The notes under the pieces are model-generated. The model was not told the origin of the DNA, did not search any database, and saw only the letters and a program-made list of their open reading frames with translations. Shown here in pieces: positions 1-6,726 of a stretch of DNA of 14,791 nt. Position 1 is the stretch's first letter; every line of letters begins with the position of its first letter. Where the stretch lies: assembly GCA_002505355.1 (NCBI GenBank), contig DAUW01000044.1:1-14791 (forward strand). Reading direction: 5' to 3'. The position numbers and the translations under genes are program-made. Source of the stretch: Euryarchaeota archaeon UBA229 (GTDB lineage Archaea; Thermoplasmatota; Poseidoniia; Poseidoniales; Poseidoniaceae).

Positions 1-1
1 T

Positions 2-940
2 TTGAGCGTCGATGAGCCATGCGTTGTCATTACCGATGCAATGCCAGCAGAGGATGCAAGCCAGCTAGAAATGGACGCATATTACGCATCTATCAGTGAA
101 CAGCAGGAATCAGTTAGATGTGCATATATTGAGCCAAACGGCGTCTACATGATGCCGCAAATGGCTCCATACCAGACGATTGAAATGATTGCGGTGGTCA
201 AGATATCTACCACTGCTAAACTTGATACGCGTAATGTTGGACTAAAGGTAGTGTCTAGTGCTGGTGATATGACCGAGGGCGGAGACTTTGATTCGTCACC
301 ATCGTGGCAGGGAGAAAACCTCGATAGCAACGAGTTCATTGTAACACTAAGCCTAAAGGCGCCGGACCTCGTTATCAAGGAAATCATCGTGTCTCAATAT
401 AGTGCAGAAATAGACTCGACGATTCCAATTGGAATCACGTTGCAAAATGTGGGTAATACTCACGCAACAGACATCGAAATTGTCCTGTGTCAATACGACG
501 ATGTGAACAGCCAATCGATCATCAAGGATATCAAGCGCAACGGTTGCGAGGAAGATAGCATAGTCATGCGCCAAGTTGTCGGGGCTTTACTTGCACCTGA
601 TGCAACGGAGGATGCACAGGAGATTGAAATTTATCTGCTCTACCCAGTAGTCGCTGGTAGTAAGGGAGTGTATGTTGTAGTTGACCCAATGAATGAAATT
701 GTCGAGGGTAGTGAAACAAATAACATCATGGCGGTATCAGAGCCTCTTGAATCACCGAGCCCATTCTTCGATGTAGCAGGTCAAATAGTAGGCAAGACCG
801 CATTACCATTCGTGGTGATATTGCTTACCTTGTCACTACTTGGTGTAGTTTACTTTGTCGGTAAGGCTAGAAGAGAGGAAGTCAAGAAGCGCATTGCTGA
901 ACAGTCTTCGCTAATATCAGTTCTCGATTCAGAAGATTGA
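2..940 (+). CDS. CARDB-domain surface protein, membrane-anchored (5' partial)
   Basis: This is the C-terminal part of a cell-surface protein. The frame is open to the left edge, and the TTG at position 2 is not a convincing start, so the true start lies outside the window. In the visible 312 residues, about 119-245 form a CARDB-like beta-sandwich: the segment opens with PDLVIKEI, has an ITLQNVGN strand, and ends with the typical VDPMNEIVEGSETNN signature. A preceding beta-rich stretch (about 55-118) may be a second, weaker domain. Residues about 266-287 are a hydrophobic TM helix followed by a basic tail (KARREEVKKR), which puts the bulk of the protein outside the cell. CARDB domains are adhesion or binding modules in archaeal and bacterial surface proteins; the ligand is unknown. 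A convergent gene begins 11 bases downstream, so it is not in the operon to its right. Confidence 0.8.
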   Translation: MSVDEPCVVITDAMPAEDASQLEMDAYYASISEQQESVRCAYIEPNGVYMMPQMAPYQTIEMIAVVKISTTAKLDTRNVGLKVVSSAGDMTEGGDFDSSPSWQGENLDSNEFIVTLSLKAPDLVIKEIIVSQYSAEIDSTIPIGITLQNVGNTHATDIEIVLCQYDDVNSQSIIKDIKRNGCEEDSIVMRQVVGALLAPDATEDAQEIEIYLLYPVVAGSKGVYVVVDPMNEIVEGSETNNIMAVSEPLESPSPFFDVAGQIVGKTALPFVVILLTLSLLGVVYFVGKARREEVKKRIAEQSSLISVLDSED

Positions 941-951
941 GATTATCCAGG

Positions 952-1698
952 CTATTTTTTGTAGTCGCCTAGCCACCAGTATAGGTCGGAATTTTCCGGT
1001 GTGACGATTACGTGGCCCGCACGTTGCGATATTTGCCGCTGTAATTTTGCTCTTACTTCATCGAGTAGTTCGGAGACCTGTCGCTGACCGAGTTGCAACT
1101 CTTTGCTGAGTAAATCGAGATCAAGACGCTTTTCAGGTGCTTCGATAATCGAGTGTATCATCGCTCTTTCCTCATACTGCTGGAAATCTGAATCTACTCC
1201 CTGAGATATTCGATTACGTATGTGTTGATGCAGGGCTATCAATGCGTCTCTTTCGTTGTCAAGCCTCTCAATAACTTGGTTTAATTCAGCAAGATGGCCA
1301 ACACCCTCGCTGACCGAGATACGCTTTCTACCACTAACCAATTCAGCGACGCTGTGTGTATCTTTTGGTAATTTACTAGATAGCCTCATTGGCCCTCCAG
1401 AAGGCAATTTACGTTGTTCACAATTGAATAGGTCTGGTCCTAAATCGATTCTAATTGAGAGCGCTTCTTGCACGGTGTAGATGGTTCTTGGTGGTCCGCC
1501 TTTTTCACTTGGGACCTGCAATTTGGTAACGAAATTCCCTTGTTCTAATTCTTTTAGATGTTTTTTGATAGCTTGTTGGCTCACGCCAATTAATTCTGCT
1601 AACTGCATCGGGTAATGGGGCTCTCTAACCAATCTCTCCAGAATTTGTCTTCTAACTTTATTCTGTAGCAAGCGCAGGGCATAATCAATATCTGCCAT
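952..1698 (-). CDS. ArsR-like winged-helix transcriptional regulator
   Basis: This is a DNA-binding regulator of about 248 residues. Residues 1-85 form a winged helix: a helix with RRQILERLVREPHYPMQLAE, a recognition helix around GVSQQAIKKHLKELEQ, and a wing with GGPPRTIYTV, resembling archaeal ArsR/SurR-like proteins. A charged helical stretch follows (about 140-175), probably a coiled-coil dimerisation helix. A second helix-turn-helix-like segment (LDLDLLSKELQLGQRQVSELLDE) lies near the C-terminus. I preferred the ATG at 1698 over an upstream GTG at 1719, because the GTG lies inside a perfect palindrome (1711-1734) that is probably its own operator. It is the last gene of the five-gene run headed by top6B, 43 bases after the previous stop. 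No CxxC redox motif of the SurR type is visible. The regulatory signal and target genes are unknown; self-control is inferred from the palindrome. Confidence 0.8.
   Translation of the reverse strand: MADIDYALRLLQNKVRRQILERLVREPHYPMQLAELIGVSQQAIKKHLKELEQGNFVTKLQVPSEKGGPPRTIYTVQEALSIRIDLGPDLFNCEQRKLPSGGPMRLSSKLPKDTHSVAELVSGRKRISVSEGVGHLAELNQVIERLDNERDALIALHQHIRNRISQGVDSDFQQYEERAMIHSIIEAPEKRLDLDLLSKELQLGQRQVSELLDEVRAKLQRQISQRAGHVIVTPENSDLYWWLGDYKK
953..962 (+). terminator. oligo-T terminator candidate for the CARDB gene
   Basis: A run of six T (955-960) lies 15 bases after the TGA stop of the plus-strand CARDB gene. Archaeal RNA polymerase often terminates at such runs without a hairpin. The same bases encode the terminal Lys-Lys of the convergent regulator gene, so the run could also be simple coding sequence. 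Confidence 0.35.
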
Positions 1699-1710
1699 AT
1701 TGCATAACCT

Positions 1711-1734
1711 AAGGTTCACTAATTGATGAACCTT
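1711..1734. promoter_or_regulatory. Perfect palindrome, candidate operator of the adjacent regulator
   Basis: The arms AAGGTTCA (1711-1718) and TGAACCTT (1727-1734) are exact reverse complements separated by the 8 bases CTAATTGA. The centres of the arms are 16 bases apart, about one and a half helical turns. The site fills most of the gap between the small membrane protein gene and the preferred start of the winged-helix regulator. That position is typical of an autoregulatory site for a dimeric winged-helix protein. A transcript hairpin is the alternative reading, but no T-run follows on the minus strand. Confidence 0.6.
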
Positions 1735-1741
1735 TTCAAAA

Positions 1742-2317
1742 TCAGTTTTTTACGGTTCTATACCAGAATACTGCACCGGTAGCCGCCAGACTTAGACCGA
1801 CAAAAAGTAAGGAAATTGCTAATGTTGATTTCAACGATGCTTCATAATTCCAATCAACGTCAAATTGTTGCAAGGTTTGAGAATCATCACCTCCGGCAAC
1901 AAATCGATATTCACCGGGAACTGGTTGCCAAGTAATTTTGCCGTTGGAGTTCGGGCCCCCAGCAATCATGTTCACTGACTCCTTCTGACACTCGTAATAA
2001 TCTCCTTTCAGTTCACATTTGTCGGCTTCACTCGCTTCAGCGATTCCAATCCACACTCCTGATTTAGTCCATGAAATGTCAACATCTACATTGGCTGCTA
2101 TGGCCTCAGCAGGTATTTCTAGAACCTCTCCGGACATACCCCAATAACATGTTACTTCATCTTCACCAACAAATGGTACGCCATCCTCAACAGTACACGG
2201 GGGCAGCATTGCTTCAACCGTATCCGCCTCATTCAATTGCTGAGTAATACCGAGTGAAGAGAATAGCACTAGCAGCGCCCCTAGAATGGTTATTGCAATA
2301 GCAACGAATTTTCTCAT
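1742..2317 (-). CDS. Two-TM membrane protein with Cys-bearing ectodomain (unknown)
   Basis: I do not recognise this 191-residue protein. It begins with a short basic MRK and a TM helix (about residues 4-24), then has an acidic ectodomain of about 135 residues with four Cys (41, 57, 101, 110), spaced as if to form two disulfides, and ends with a second TM helix (about 166-187) and a very short basic tail (YRTVKN). The region before TM2 contains WQPVPGEYRFVAGG, the look of a beta-sandwich strand pair. I chose ATG 2317 because AGGTGG lies 5 bases upstream and it leaves an 8-base gap after the previous stop; a longer open frame to 2350 overlaps the previous gene and lacks a good site. Its architecture copies that of the gene just upstream, without the long cytoplasmic tail. 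It is fourth in the top6B-led cluster. Confidence 0.75.
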   Translation of the reverse strand: MRKFVAIAITILGALLVLFSSLGITQQLNEADTVEAMLPPCTVEDGVPFVGEDEVTCYWGMSGEVLEIPAEAIAANVDVDISWTKSGVWIGIAEASEADKCELKGDYYECQKESVNMIAGGPNSNGKITWQPVPGEYRFVAGGDDSQTLQQFDVDWNYEASLKSTLAISLLFVGLSLAATGAVFWYRTVKN

Positions 2318-2325
2318 GCTACCAC

Positions 2326-3345
2326 CTAATTTTCGTCCCAGTCTTTCCAAGCATTTGGTTTGCTATCCGACTTTTTCACTACCGGCTTTTGCGCCTTGTT
2401 GGCAGATTGAGATTCAGTCTGCTCATTTGTTGGTGCTGAGTAGGCCCCTCCCTCATCCCACGATGCGATTTCTTTGGTATTGGTTGCTTTGGGTTTGGCC
2501 TCTGGTTGGCGAATTTTATTGTAATCTGCAAACGGATCGGCAACTCTATTCTGTGCTTCATGGACATCACCTTTCATCAAGGCAAAGACTTGATCCGTAG
2601 TTAGTAGAGCGCCTTTTTGCACATCTTCACTACCATCGACAAATTCTTGTGATTCAGTAATGCCTGTATCGGCAAATGGGTTGTCAACTTTTTCAGCTTG
2701 CTGCTGCTGCAAATTTGCGATGTTCTCTGGTGTCAAGTCAGTAACTGGCATCATTTGACCGTCCGCCCCTACCATCATCACTTTGGGTCCAGTACCATCT
2801 TTGTTGGTGAGGTATAGTATGCCAGCAAGAGGTAAAATAAGGATTCCAATACAACACGCCGCACCGCCAAACACTAGCGCTGGTTGCTCAAGGAGTTTCC
2901 ATTGAGCACTTGTTGCATCAACTAACCAAAGGGTTGAGTTTTCGCAATCTGATTCACATTCAACTTCTAAGACATACTCGCCTGCTTCGGTAATATCCCA
3001 CTCTTTCATGATGGTAAAACTGCTTCCGTCAGAGTCCATCGGCGTCCAGTCTGTTTTGCATTTGGTTGATTCAAGCGCATCACCGGCGACATTTGAACCA
3101 CTCATTTTTAGTAAACTAACATTTGAAATGTCGCTAGAGATAACTACTGCCGAGTAACAACTCGCACTCAAGTCGACGGTTTCTGCACCGCTTCCAGTGA
3201 TTGCCGCTTCGTTGATTTTCTTAGGACTTGATGCTTCGTCAATTTGCTCCATATTGGCAAATATAGCACCAGCGCCAAGCACCAGAAAAACCAACCCAGC
3301 AACAGCAATACGCACTGCCCAAGGGTTGGCTTTAGTTTGCGCCAT
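2326..3345 (-). CDS. Two-TM membrane protein with long cytoplasmic tail (unknown)
   Basis: I do not recognise this protein of about 339 residues. From the preferred start it has TM1 (about 10-31), an ectodomain of some 120 residues with four Cys (63, 96, 130, 134), TM2 (about 157-180, containing adjacent Cys), and a polar tail of about 155 residues that should be cytoplasmic. The tail is low in predicted order and Gln/Lys/Ser rich. It repeats two short motifs: NPFAD and DPFAD (about 222-226 and 270-274), and SWDEG and DWDEN near the end. ATG 3345 is preferred because GAGG sits 7 bases upstream. An in-frame ATG at 3390 would overlap the top6A stop (ATGA), a common coupling arrangement, so the start is not settled. 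It lies between top6A and a related smaller membrane protein. A scaffold or sensor role is speculation. Confidence 0.75.
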   Translation of the reverse strand: MAQTKANPWAVRIAVAGLVFLVLGAGAIFANMEQIDEASSPKKINEAAITGSGAETVDLSASCYSAVVISSDISNVSLLKMSGSNVAGDALESTKCKTDWTPMDSDGSSFTIMKEWDITEAGEYVLEVECESDCENSTLWLVDATSAQWKLLEQPALVFGGAACCIGILILPLAGILYLTNKDGTGPKVMMVGADGQMMPVTDLTPENIANLQQQQAEKVDNPFADTGITESQEFVDGSEDVQKGALLTTDQVFALMKGDVHEAQNRVADPFADYNKIRQPEAKPKATNTKEIASWDEGGAYSAPTNEQTESQSANKAQKPVVKKSDSKPNAWKDWDEN

Positions 3346-3386
3346 GTCTAATCCTCGGCTGAAGTCCCCCATCAATGCTTGTACGG

Positions 3387-4487
3387 TCATGCGAGGCCTA
3401 ATTCGGCTAATTTTTCCGGCAAATATGTGTCAGTAACGAAATCAAGACCATACTTTGCTAGTGATTGCTGTTCAGCTTTTTTGCCTAATTCAAGCATCAT
3501 ATTGATTTGATCTTGCCACCATGAATCAGCAAATCGAGGATCCGATAATTCAGCATTTAGAGCCTCTACATCTTTCTTTGATAGATCGTCGCTAGGTAGG
3601 TCATAAGCAACAATATCATCAGATGTGATGCCTAGATATGTAGCACTTGGTGTTGCCAGGTATTCCGAGATATGCGCAGTCTTAATTGCACCGTAAGCAA
3701 TCGAGGCAAATATTCTGAATGACCATGGATCACCGTCTAGAAATACTACAACAGGCAAATCCCACTCTTCACTCATACGCTTGATGATTCGTCTTGTTGA
3801 TCTAGCGGGCTGTCCTTTAAGATGTAACAAACCACACTTGTAATCTTCGTCAAAACCATTTTCAACCAACCTGTCAAACATGCCACCTGTTTCGATGGCC
3901 ATGATAAAATTGATATCGTGTTCGAGGAACTCAATTTTTTCTGTTTCGACATTATATGGCACGCCATATCCAGAATCTCCTACATCATCGCGTGCATTTA
4001 TCCTCATCCACTCTCCCCGGCGATTCCTTTCTTGTAAGGTAAGGTTACCAATAATCCTTGCACCATCCTCCTCTGGTCTTAGTTTGAAATCTTCCCGCAA
4101 ACACTTAGTAACTATTTCTAAGTCTTCAGCAAGATTGTTTGATTCATTCTGACTACCGAATTTACCAAGGCCCCAACTCTCTGAAATATAGTACATTTCT
4201 CTCAAAGTTGATGACTTTCCAGAGTCAATCATGTCTTCAATGAATTCAATTATGTGTAATGCTCTAAGCAACTGCTTCGCTGAGCCTAGACTAGTGGCAT
4301 CTCTGACAGATTTATTCTTGCCGTATTTGTAGACTCCGAGTTTTCTATCAAACCCAATATTGTTCTTAGTTCTAACAGGCAGAGTCATCGTGGGAGGTTC
4401 TCCCTTGACAATTTTATCGTACATTTCTGCAACTACCGATTGCATAGCAGATTTAGTCTCACCTGCAGTCATTCTAATCGTCATCAT
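3387..4487 (-). CDS. top6A: DNA topoisomerase VI subunit A
   Basis: This is the catalytic, DNA-cleaving subunit of the type IIB topoisomerase, working as an A2B2 tetramer to pass one duplex through another and remove supercoils and catenanes. The 366 residues match the family's usual length. The N-terminal winged-helix (CAP-like) domain carries TLREMYYIS, with the second Tyr (Y100) expected to form the 5' phosphotyrosyl link. The Toprim domain has the metal-binding Glu in FIMAIETGGMFDRL (E199) and the acidic pair in DGDPWSFRIF (D251, D253). The C-terminal part reads on through TAHISEYLATP and the usual helical end. ATG 4487 is preceded by a near-perfect Shine-Dalgarno (GGAGGTGA) 6 bases upstream, and the start overlaps the top6B stop as ATGA, giving equimolar coupled synthesis. 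The identification is secure. Confidence 0.97.
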   Translation of the reverse strand: MMTIRMTAGETKSAMQSVVAEMYDKIVKGEPPTMTLPVRTKNNIGFDRKLGVYKYGKNKSVRDATSLGSAKQLLRALHIIEFIEDMIDSGKSSTLREMYYISESWGLGKFGSQNESNNLAEDLEIVTKCLREDFKLRPEEDGARIIGNLTLQERNRRGEWMRINARDDVGDSGYGVPYNVETEKIEFLEHDINFIMAIETGGMFDRLVENGFDEDYKCGLLHLKGQPARSTRRIIKRMSEEWDLPVVVFLDGDPWSFRIFASIAYGAIKTAHISEYLATPSATYLGITSDDIVAYDLPSDDLSKKDVEALNAELSDPRFADSWWQDQINMMLELGKKAEQQSLAKYGLDFVTDTYLPEKLAELGLA

Positions 4488-6565
4488 TGGTCACCTCCAA
4501 ATAGTGTGGATTGTCCTGAAGGAGGTTTGATTGATGGCTCTATTACCGCCGCCACAGTTTCAATAATAGGGGTCTCAGGTGGGTTTTCCTCCGGTTGGCT
4601 GGCTGTTGAGTTTAGCTCCAGCATAATTTTCTCTTGATTGCGGATTTCCTCAAGGTATTTTTCATCCATCTTCATCGCGCCAATAATTTCTTGACTCCCA
4701 CGATAGAAGACATCGGTTTCTGTCCAGTCACCTTTTTCTAAGCCTTCTAGACTGTAGGCAATAGTCATATTTTCACCTGGTTGTAGAGTGTCTAGCTTCC
4801 AAGCCCAAACGCCGGTTGCTTCCTTTCTGCCGCCGTGCTCATTATTGGTCATCAAACCTCCTGATTTTTCAGGCCAAGTTGCAAGAATTGTGTAGGCCCT
4901 CGCCCTTGCAGTGTAATTGTATATCTTGATTGACACATCAACAGATTTGGTTGACTTATTCCATTCATTATTGGTTTCGCAGATAACTGCAGACATTATT
5001 TTCGTGATTGAGCCTGCAAGGTTGGGTATGGGTCTGTCGAGTATCTGAGCAGATTTAGCCGCAATAGCGGGAAGGATATCGTTGATTAATTCGAATTTCT
5101 CTTTTGTTTTGGCCATTTTCTTTTTCTTTTCCAAATGCTTCCTCAGACCTCGGCCCATCTCGAGCATCGCTTTTCTTACTTCTTCCATGACCTCCCCATT
5201 ATCAGCTAGTGCTTCCTTAGCCTCTGAAGTAAACTGAACATTGGTACTTGCGAGATGTACAAGAATTGCCGCAGGACCCTTTGGGACCCCTTTCCCACCG
5301 GCCTGATCTAGACCATATTGCCGCCAATCGACGGATTCTATGGCTTTTGTTAGTAAACAACCTCCTTGCTGATACATGAGGGGGACTCGGTTAGCAAATC
5401 GGAGGACTTCTACTGGTTTGTCAGCAGCCATGTCGCCACCAAAAATCAATCCAACCTCGACTTGATATGGATTGCCTTGTGAAACATTTGGTGCTCTGGT
5501 CATTGTTGTAGCGTACCTAGAGTCAATAGTCTTTGAAAGTCCTTTTTTGATGAGCATTTCTTCTATTGGAGAGAGACAGTTGGTGGGTGGGTTCAGTAGC
5601 TTTACCGGTTTTCCATTGAACATTCTTTCGCCTTGGAAGGCCTCAAGCAGTGCCCTTATTTGCTCCGGTGAGGTTTGTTTTGGTTTGATTTTGATATCCA
5701 ACTCAGCGGCAGAGCACAACTCTTTGGCCGCTCTAGTAGAGACTCCTGAGAAGTTAGTCCTAAGGAAAACAGATAGTCGAGAATCGGATGATTCTGTTAG
5801 CATCCGCTGTAATTGACCTAACTCAATACCATGCGGGTGGGGTTTTATCGACTCAACTTTTCCTGGCAGTCTCTCTGTAACTCGCGGCCAATGATGAATT
5901 TCTCCATCTGGGTCGGTAAAGGTAATCTCGGCATGGGGGTTGACGATACTTGTCATTCGCAAATACTGCCAAACACTTTGACGACCTTTCTGATATTTCG
6001 CCTTCATTCTAGTGGTGACCTCCAAGCCGTGTTTTTTCATTTCCCCATCCTCGTGGAGCCAAATTTCCCGTCCTGCATTGCTTTTTGTCGCTTTATTTTT
6101 CCTCGTGTCCAAACCAATATCAACGACTGCTGCAGTGGATTCGGTAGCAATTTTTGACTTGACATGAGTTGGTTTACCCGTAGTCAACTGGCTGTACATT
6201 ACGACACCGGTTATTCCGATACCTTGTTGGCCACGAGATTGTCTAATAGCGTGAAATCTTGAACCGAATAATAACTGACCAAACACCTTCTCGATACTTT
6301 TTTGTGGAATTCCCGGACCATTGTCCTCAACGACTAGTTCTATGATATCCTTCTTGGTGTCAATTTTCGAGACACTTACCTTGATCGTGGGAAGTATCCG
6401 CGCCTCCTCACAAGCGTCCAAGGCATTGTCGACCGCCTCTTTCACCGCAGTAATCAATGATCGAACTGGAGAATCAAAGCCAAGAAAGTGCTTATTTTTT
6501 TCAAAGAATTCAGAAATTGCTACTTGTTTTTGATTCGATGCTAGTTTCTGCGCTATACCTGACAT
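4484..6565 (-). CDS. top6B: DNA topoisomerase VI subunit B
   Basis: This is the ATPase subunit of topoisomerase VI, which dimerises on ATP binding and drives strand passage by Top6A. The GHKL ATPase domain shows the N-box EAVDNALDAC (Glu43, Asn47), the DNGPGI motif (81-86) and the glycine-rich lid SRGQQGIGITG (about 110-120). The helix-two-turn-helix region lies at about 244-314. The transducer domain has WRQYGLDQ and FTSEAKEAL, where the Lys is the expected switch lysine (about K450). An Ig-like beta domain follows (about 540-625), as in Methanosarcina-type Top6B, and then a charged helix and a Pro-rich tail ending QSTLFGGDQ. At 693 residues it is longer than the crenarchaeal form because of this end. 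ATG 6565 is preferred: GGAG lies 9 bases upstream, whereas the in-frame GTG at 6574 has none at usable spacing. It leads the cluster. Confidence 0.97.
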   Translation of the reverse strand: MSGIAQKLASNQKQVAISEFFEKNKHFLGFDSPVRSLITAVKEAVDNALDACEEARILPTIKVSVSKIDTKKDIIELVVEDNGPGIPQKSIEKVFGQLLFGSRFHAIRQSRGQQGIGITGVVMYSQLTTGKPTHVKSKIATESTAAVVDIGLDTRKNKATKSNAGREIWLHEDGEMKKHGLEVTTRMKAKYQKGRQSVWQYLRMTSIVNPHAEITFTDPDGEIHHWPRVTERLPGKVESIKPHPHGIELGQLQRMLTESSDSRLSVFLRTNFSGVSTRAAKELCSAAELDIKIKPKQTSPEQIRALLEAFQGERMFNGKPVKLLNPPTNCLSPIEEMLIKKGLSKTIDSRYATTMTRAPNVSQGNPYQVEVGLIFGGDMAADKPVEVLRFANRVPLMYQQGGCLLTKAIESVDWRQYGLDQAGGKGVPKGPAAILVHLASTNVQFTSEAKEALADNGEVMEEVRKAMLEMGRGLRKHLEKKKKMAKTKEKFELINDILPAIAAKSAQILDRPIPNLAGSITKIMSAVICETNNEWNKSTKSVDVSIKIYNYTARARAYTILATWPEKSGGLMTNNEHGGRKEATGVWAWKLDTLQPGENMTIAYSLEGLEKGDWTETDVFYRGSQEIIGAMKMDEKYLEEIRNQEKIMLELNSTASQPEENPPETPIIETVAAVIEPSIKPPSGQSTLFGGDQ
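4491..4498 (-). promoter_or_regulatory. Shine-Dalgarno of top6A inside the top6B C-terminus
   Basis: The minus-strand sequence GGAGGTGA matches the complement of the 16S rRNA 3' end almost perfectly and sits at proper spacing from ATG 4487. These bases are also the codons for Gly-Gly-Asp near the end of Top6B, so they are read twice. The site fixes the top6A start. Confidence 0.85.
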
Positions 6566-6685
6566 ATCTGTCACTCCGTCTCTGGTCCTCCTCGATCCGA
6601 ATGACCTCGGGCCAGCAACATTGTATCTCGATTAACGACGGTTCATAATAACTAACATAGAAACTAGTTCGCAGAAGGACTTTTT

Positions 6686-6710
6686 TCTATGCGATTGGCG
6701 TATCGATAGA
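6686..6710. promoter_or_regulatory. Bulged inverted repeat between acn-like gene and top6B
   Basis: The left arm TCTAT-G-CGAT (6686-6695) pairs with the right arm ATCGATAGA (6702-6710), nine base pairs with one bulged G and a six-base loop. It lies 17 bases after the stop of the aconitase-like gene and about 120 bases before the top6B start, both on the minus strand. It could be a 3' hairpin of the former or an operator of the latter. No T-run follows it on the minus strand, so it is not a classical terminator. I see no convincing TATA box for top6B in the rest of this 160-base gap. Confidence 0.4.
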
Positions 6711-6726
6711 GAGTTTTATCACAGCA

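Noticed and set aside
2695..2712. Short CTG repeat (GCTGCTGCTG) in the larger membrane protein gene.
   Set aside because: It only encodes a run of Gln in the tail and is too short to call a microsatellite of interest.
3715..3750. Top6A Toprim motif reads DGDPWS instead of the DGDPYG type.
   Set aside because: Trp and Ser at these places occur in other archaeal Top6A proteins as far as I recall, and the acidic residues are intact, so it is not a sign of altered function.
3880..4152. Open frames opposite top6A, top6B, the aconitase-like gene and others (up to about 114 residues).
   Set aside because: They are antisense to well-identified genes, have no family resemblance or ribosome-binding sites, and are explained by the coding strand's composition.
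6575..6726. Possible small RNA or tRNA in the gap before top6B.
   Set aside because: No cloverleaf, T-loop or conserved RNA motif could be found; only the inverted repeat stands out.
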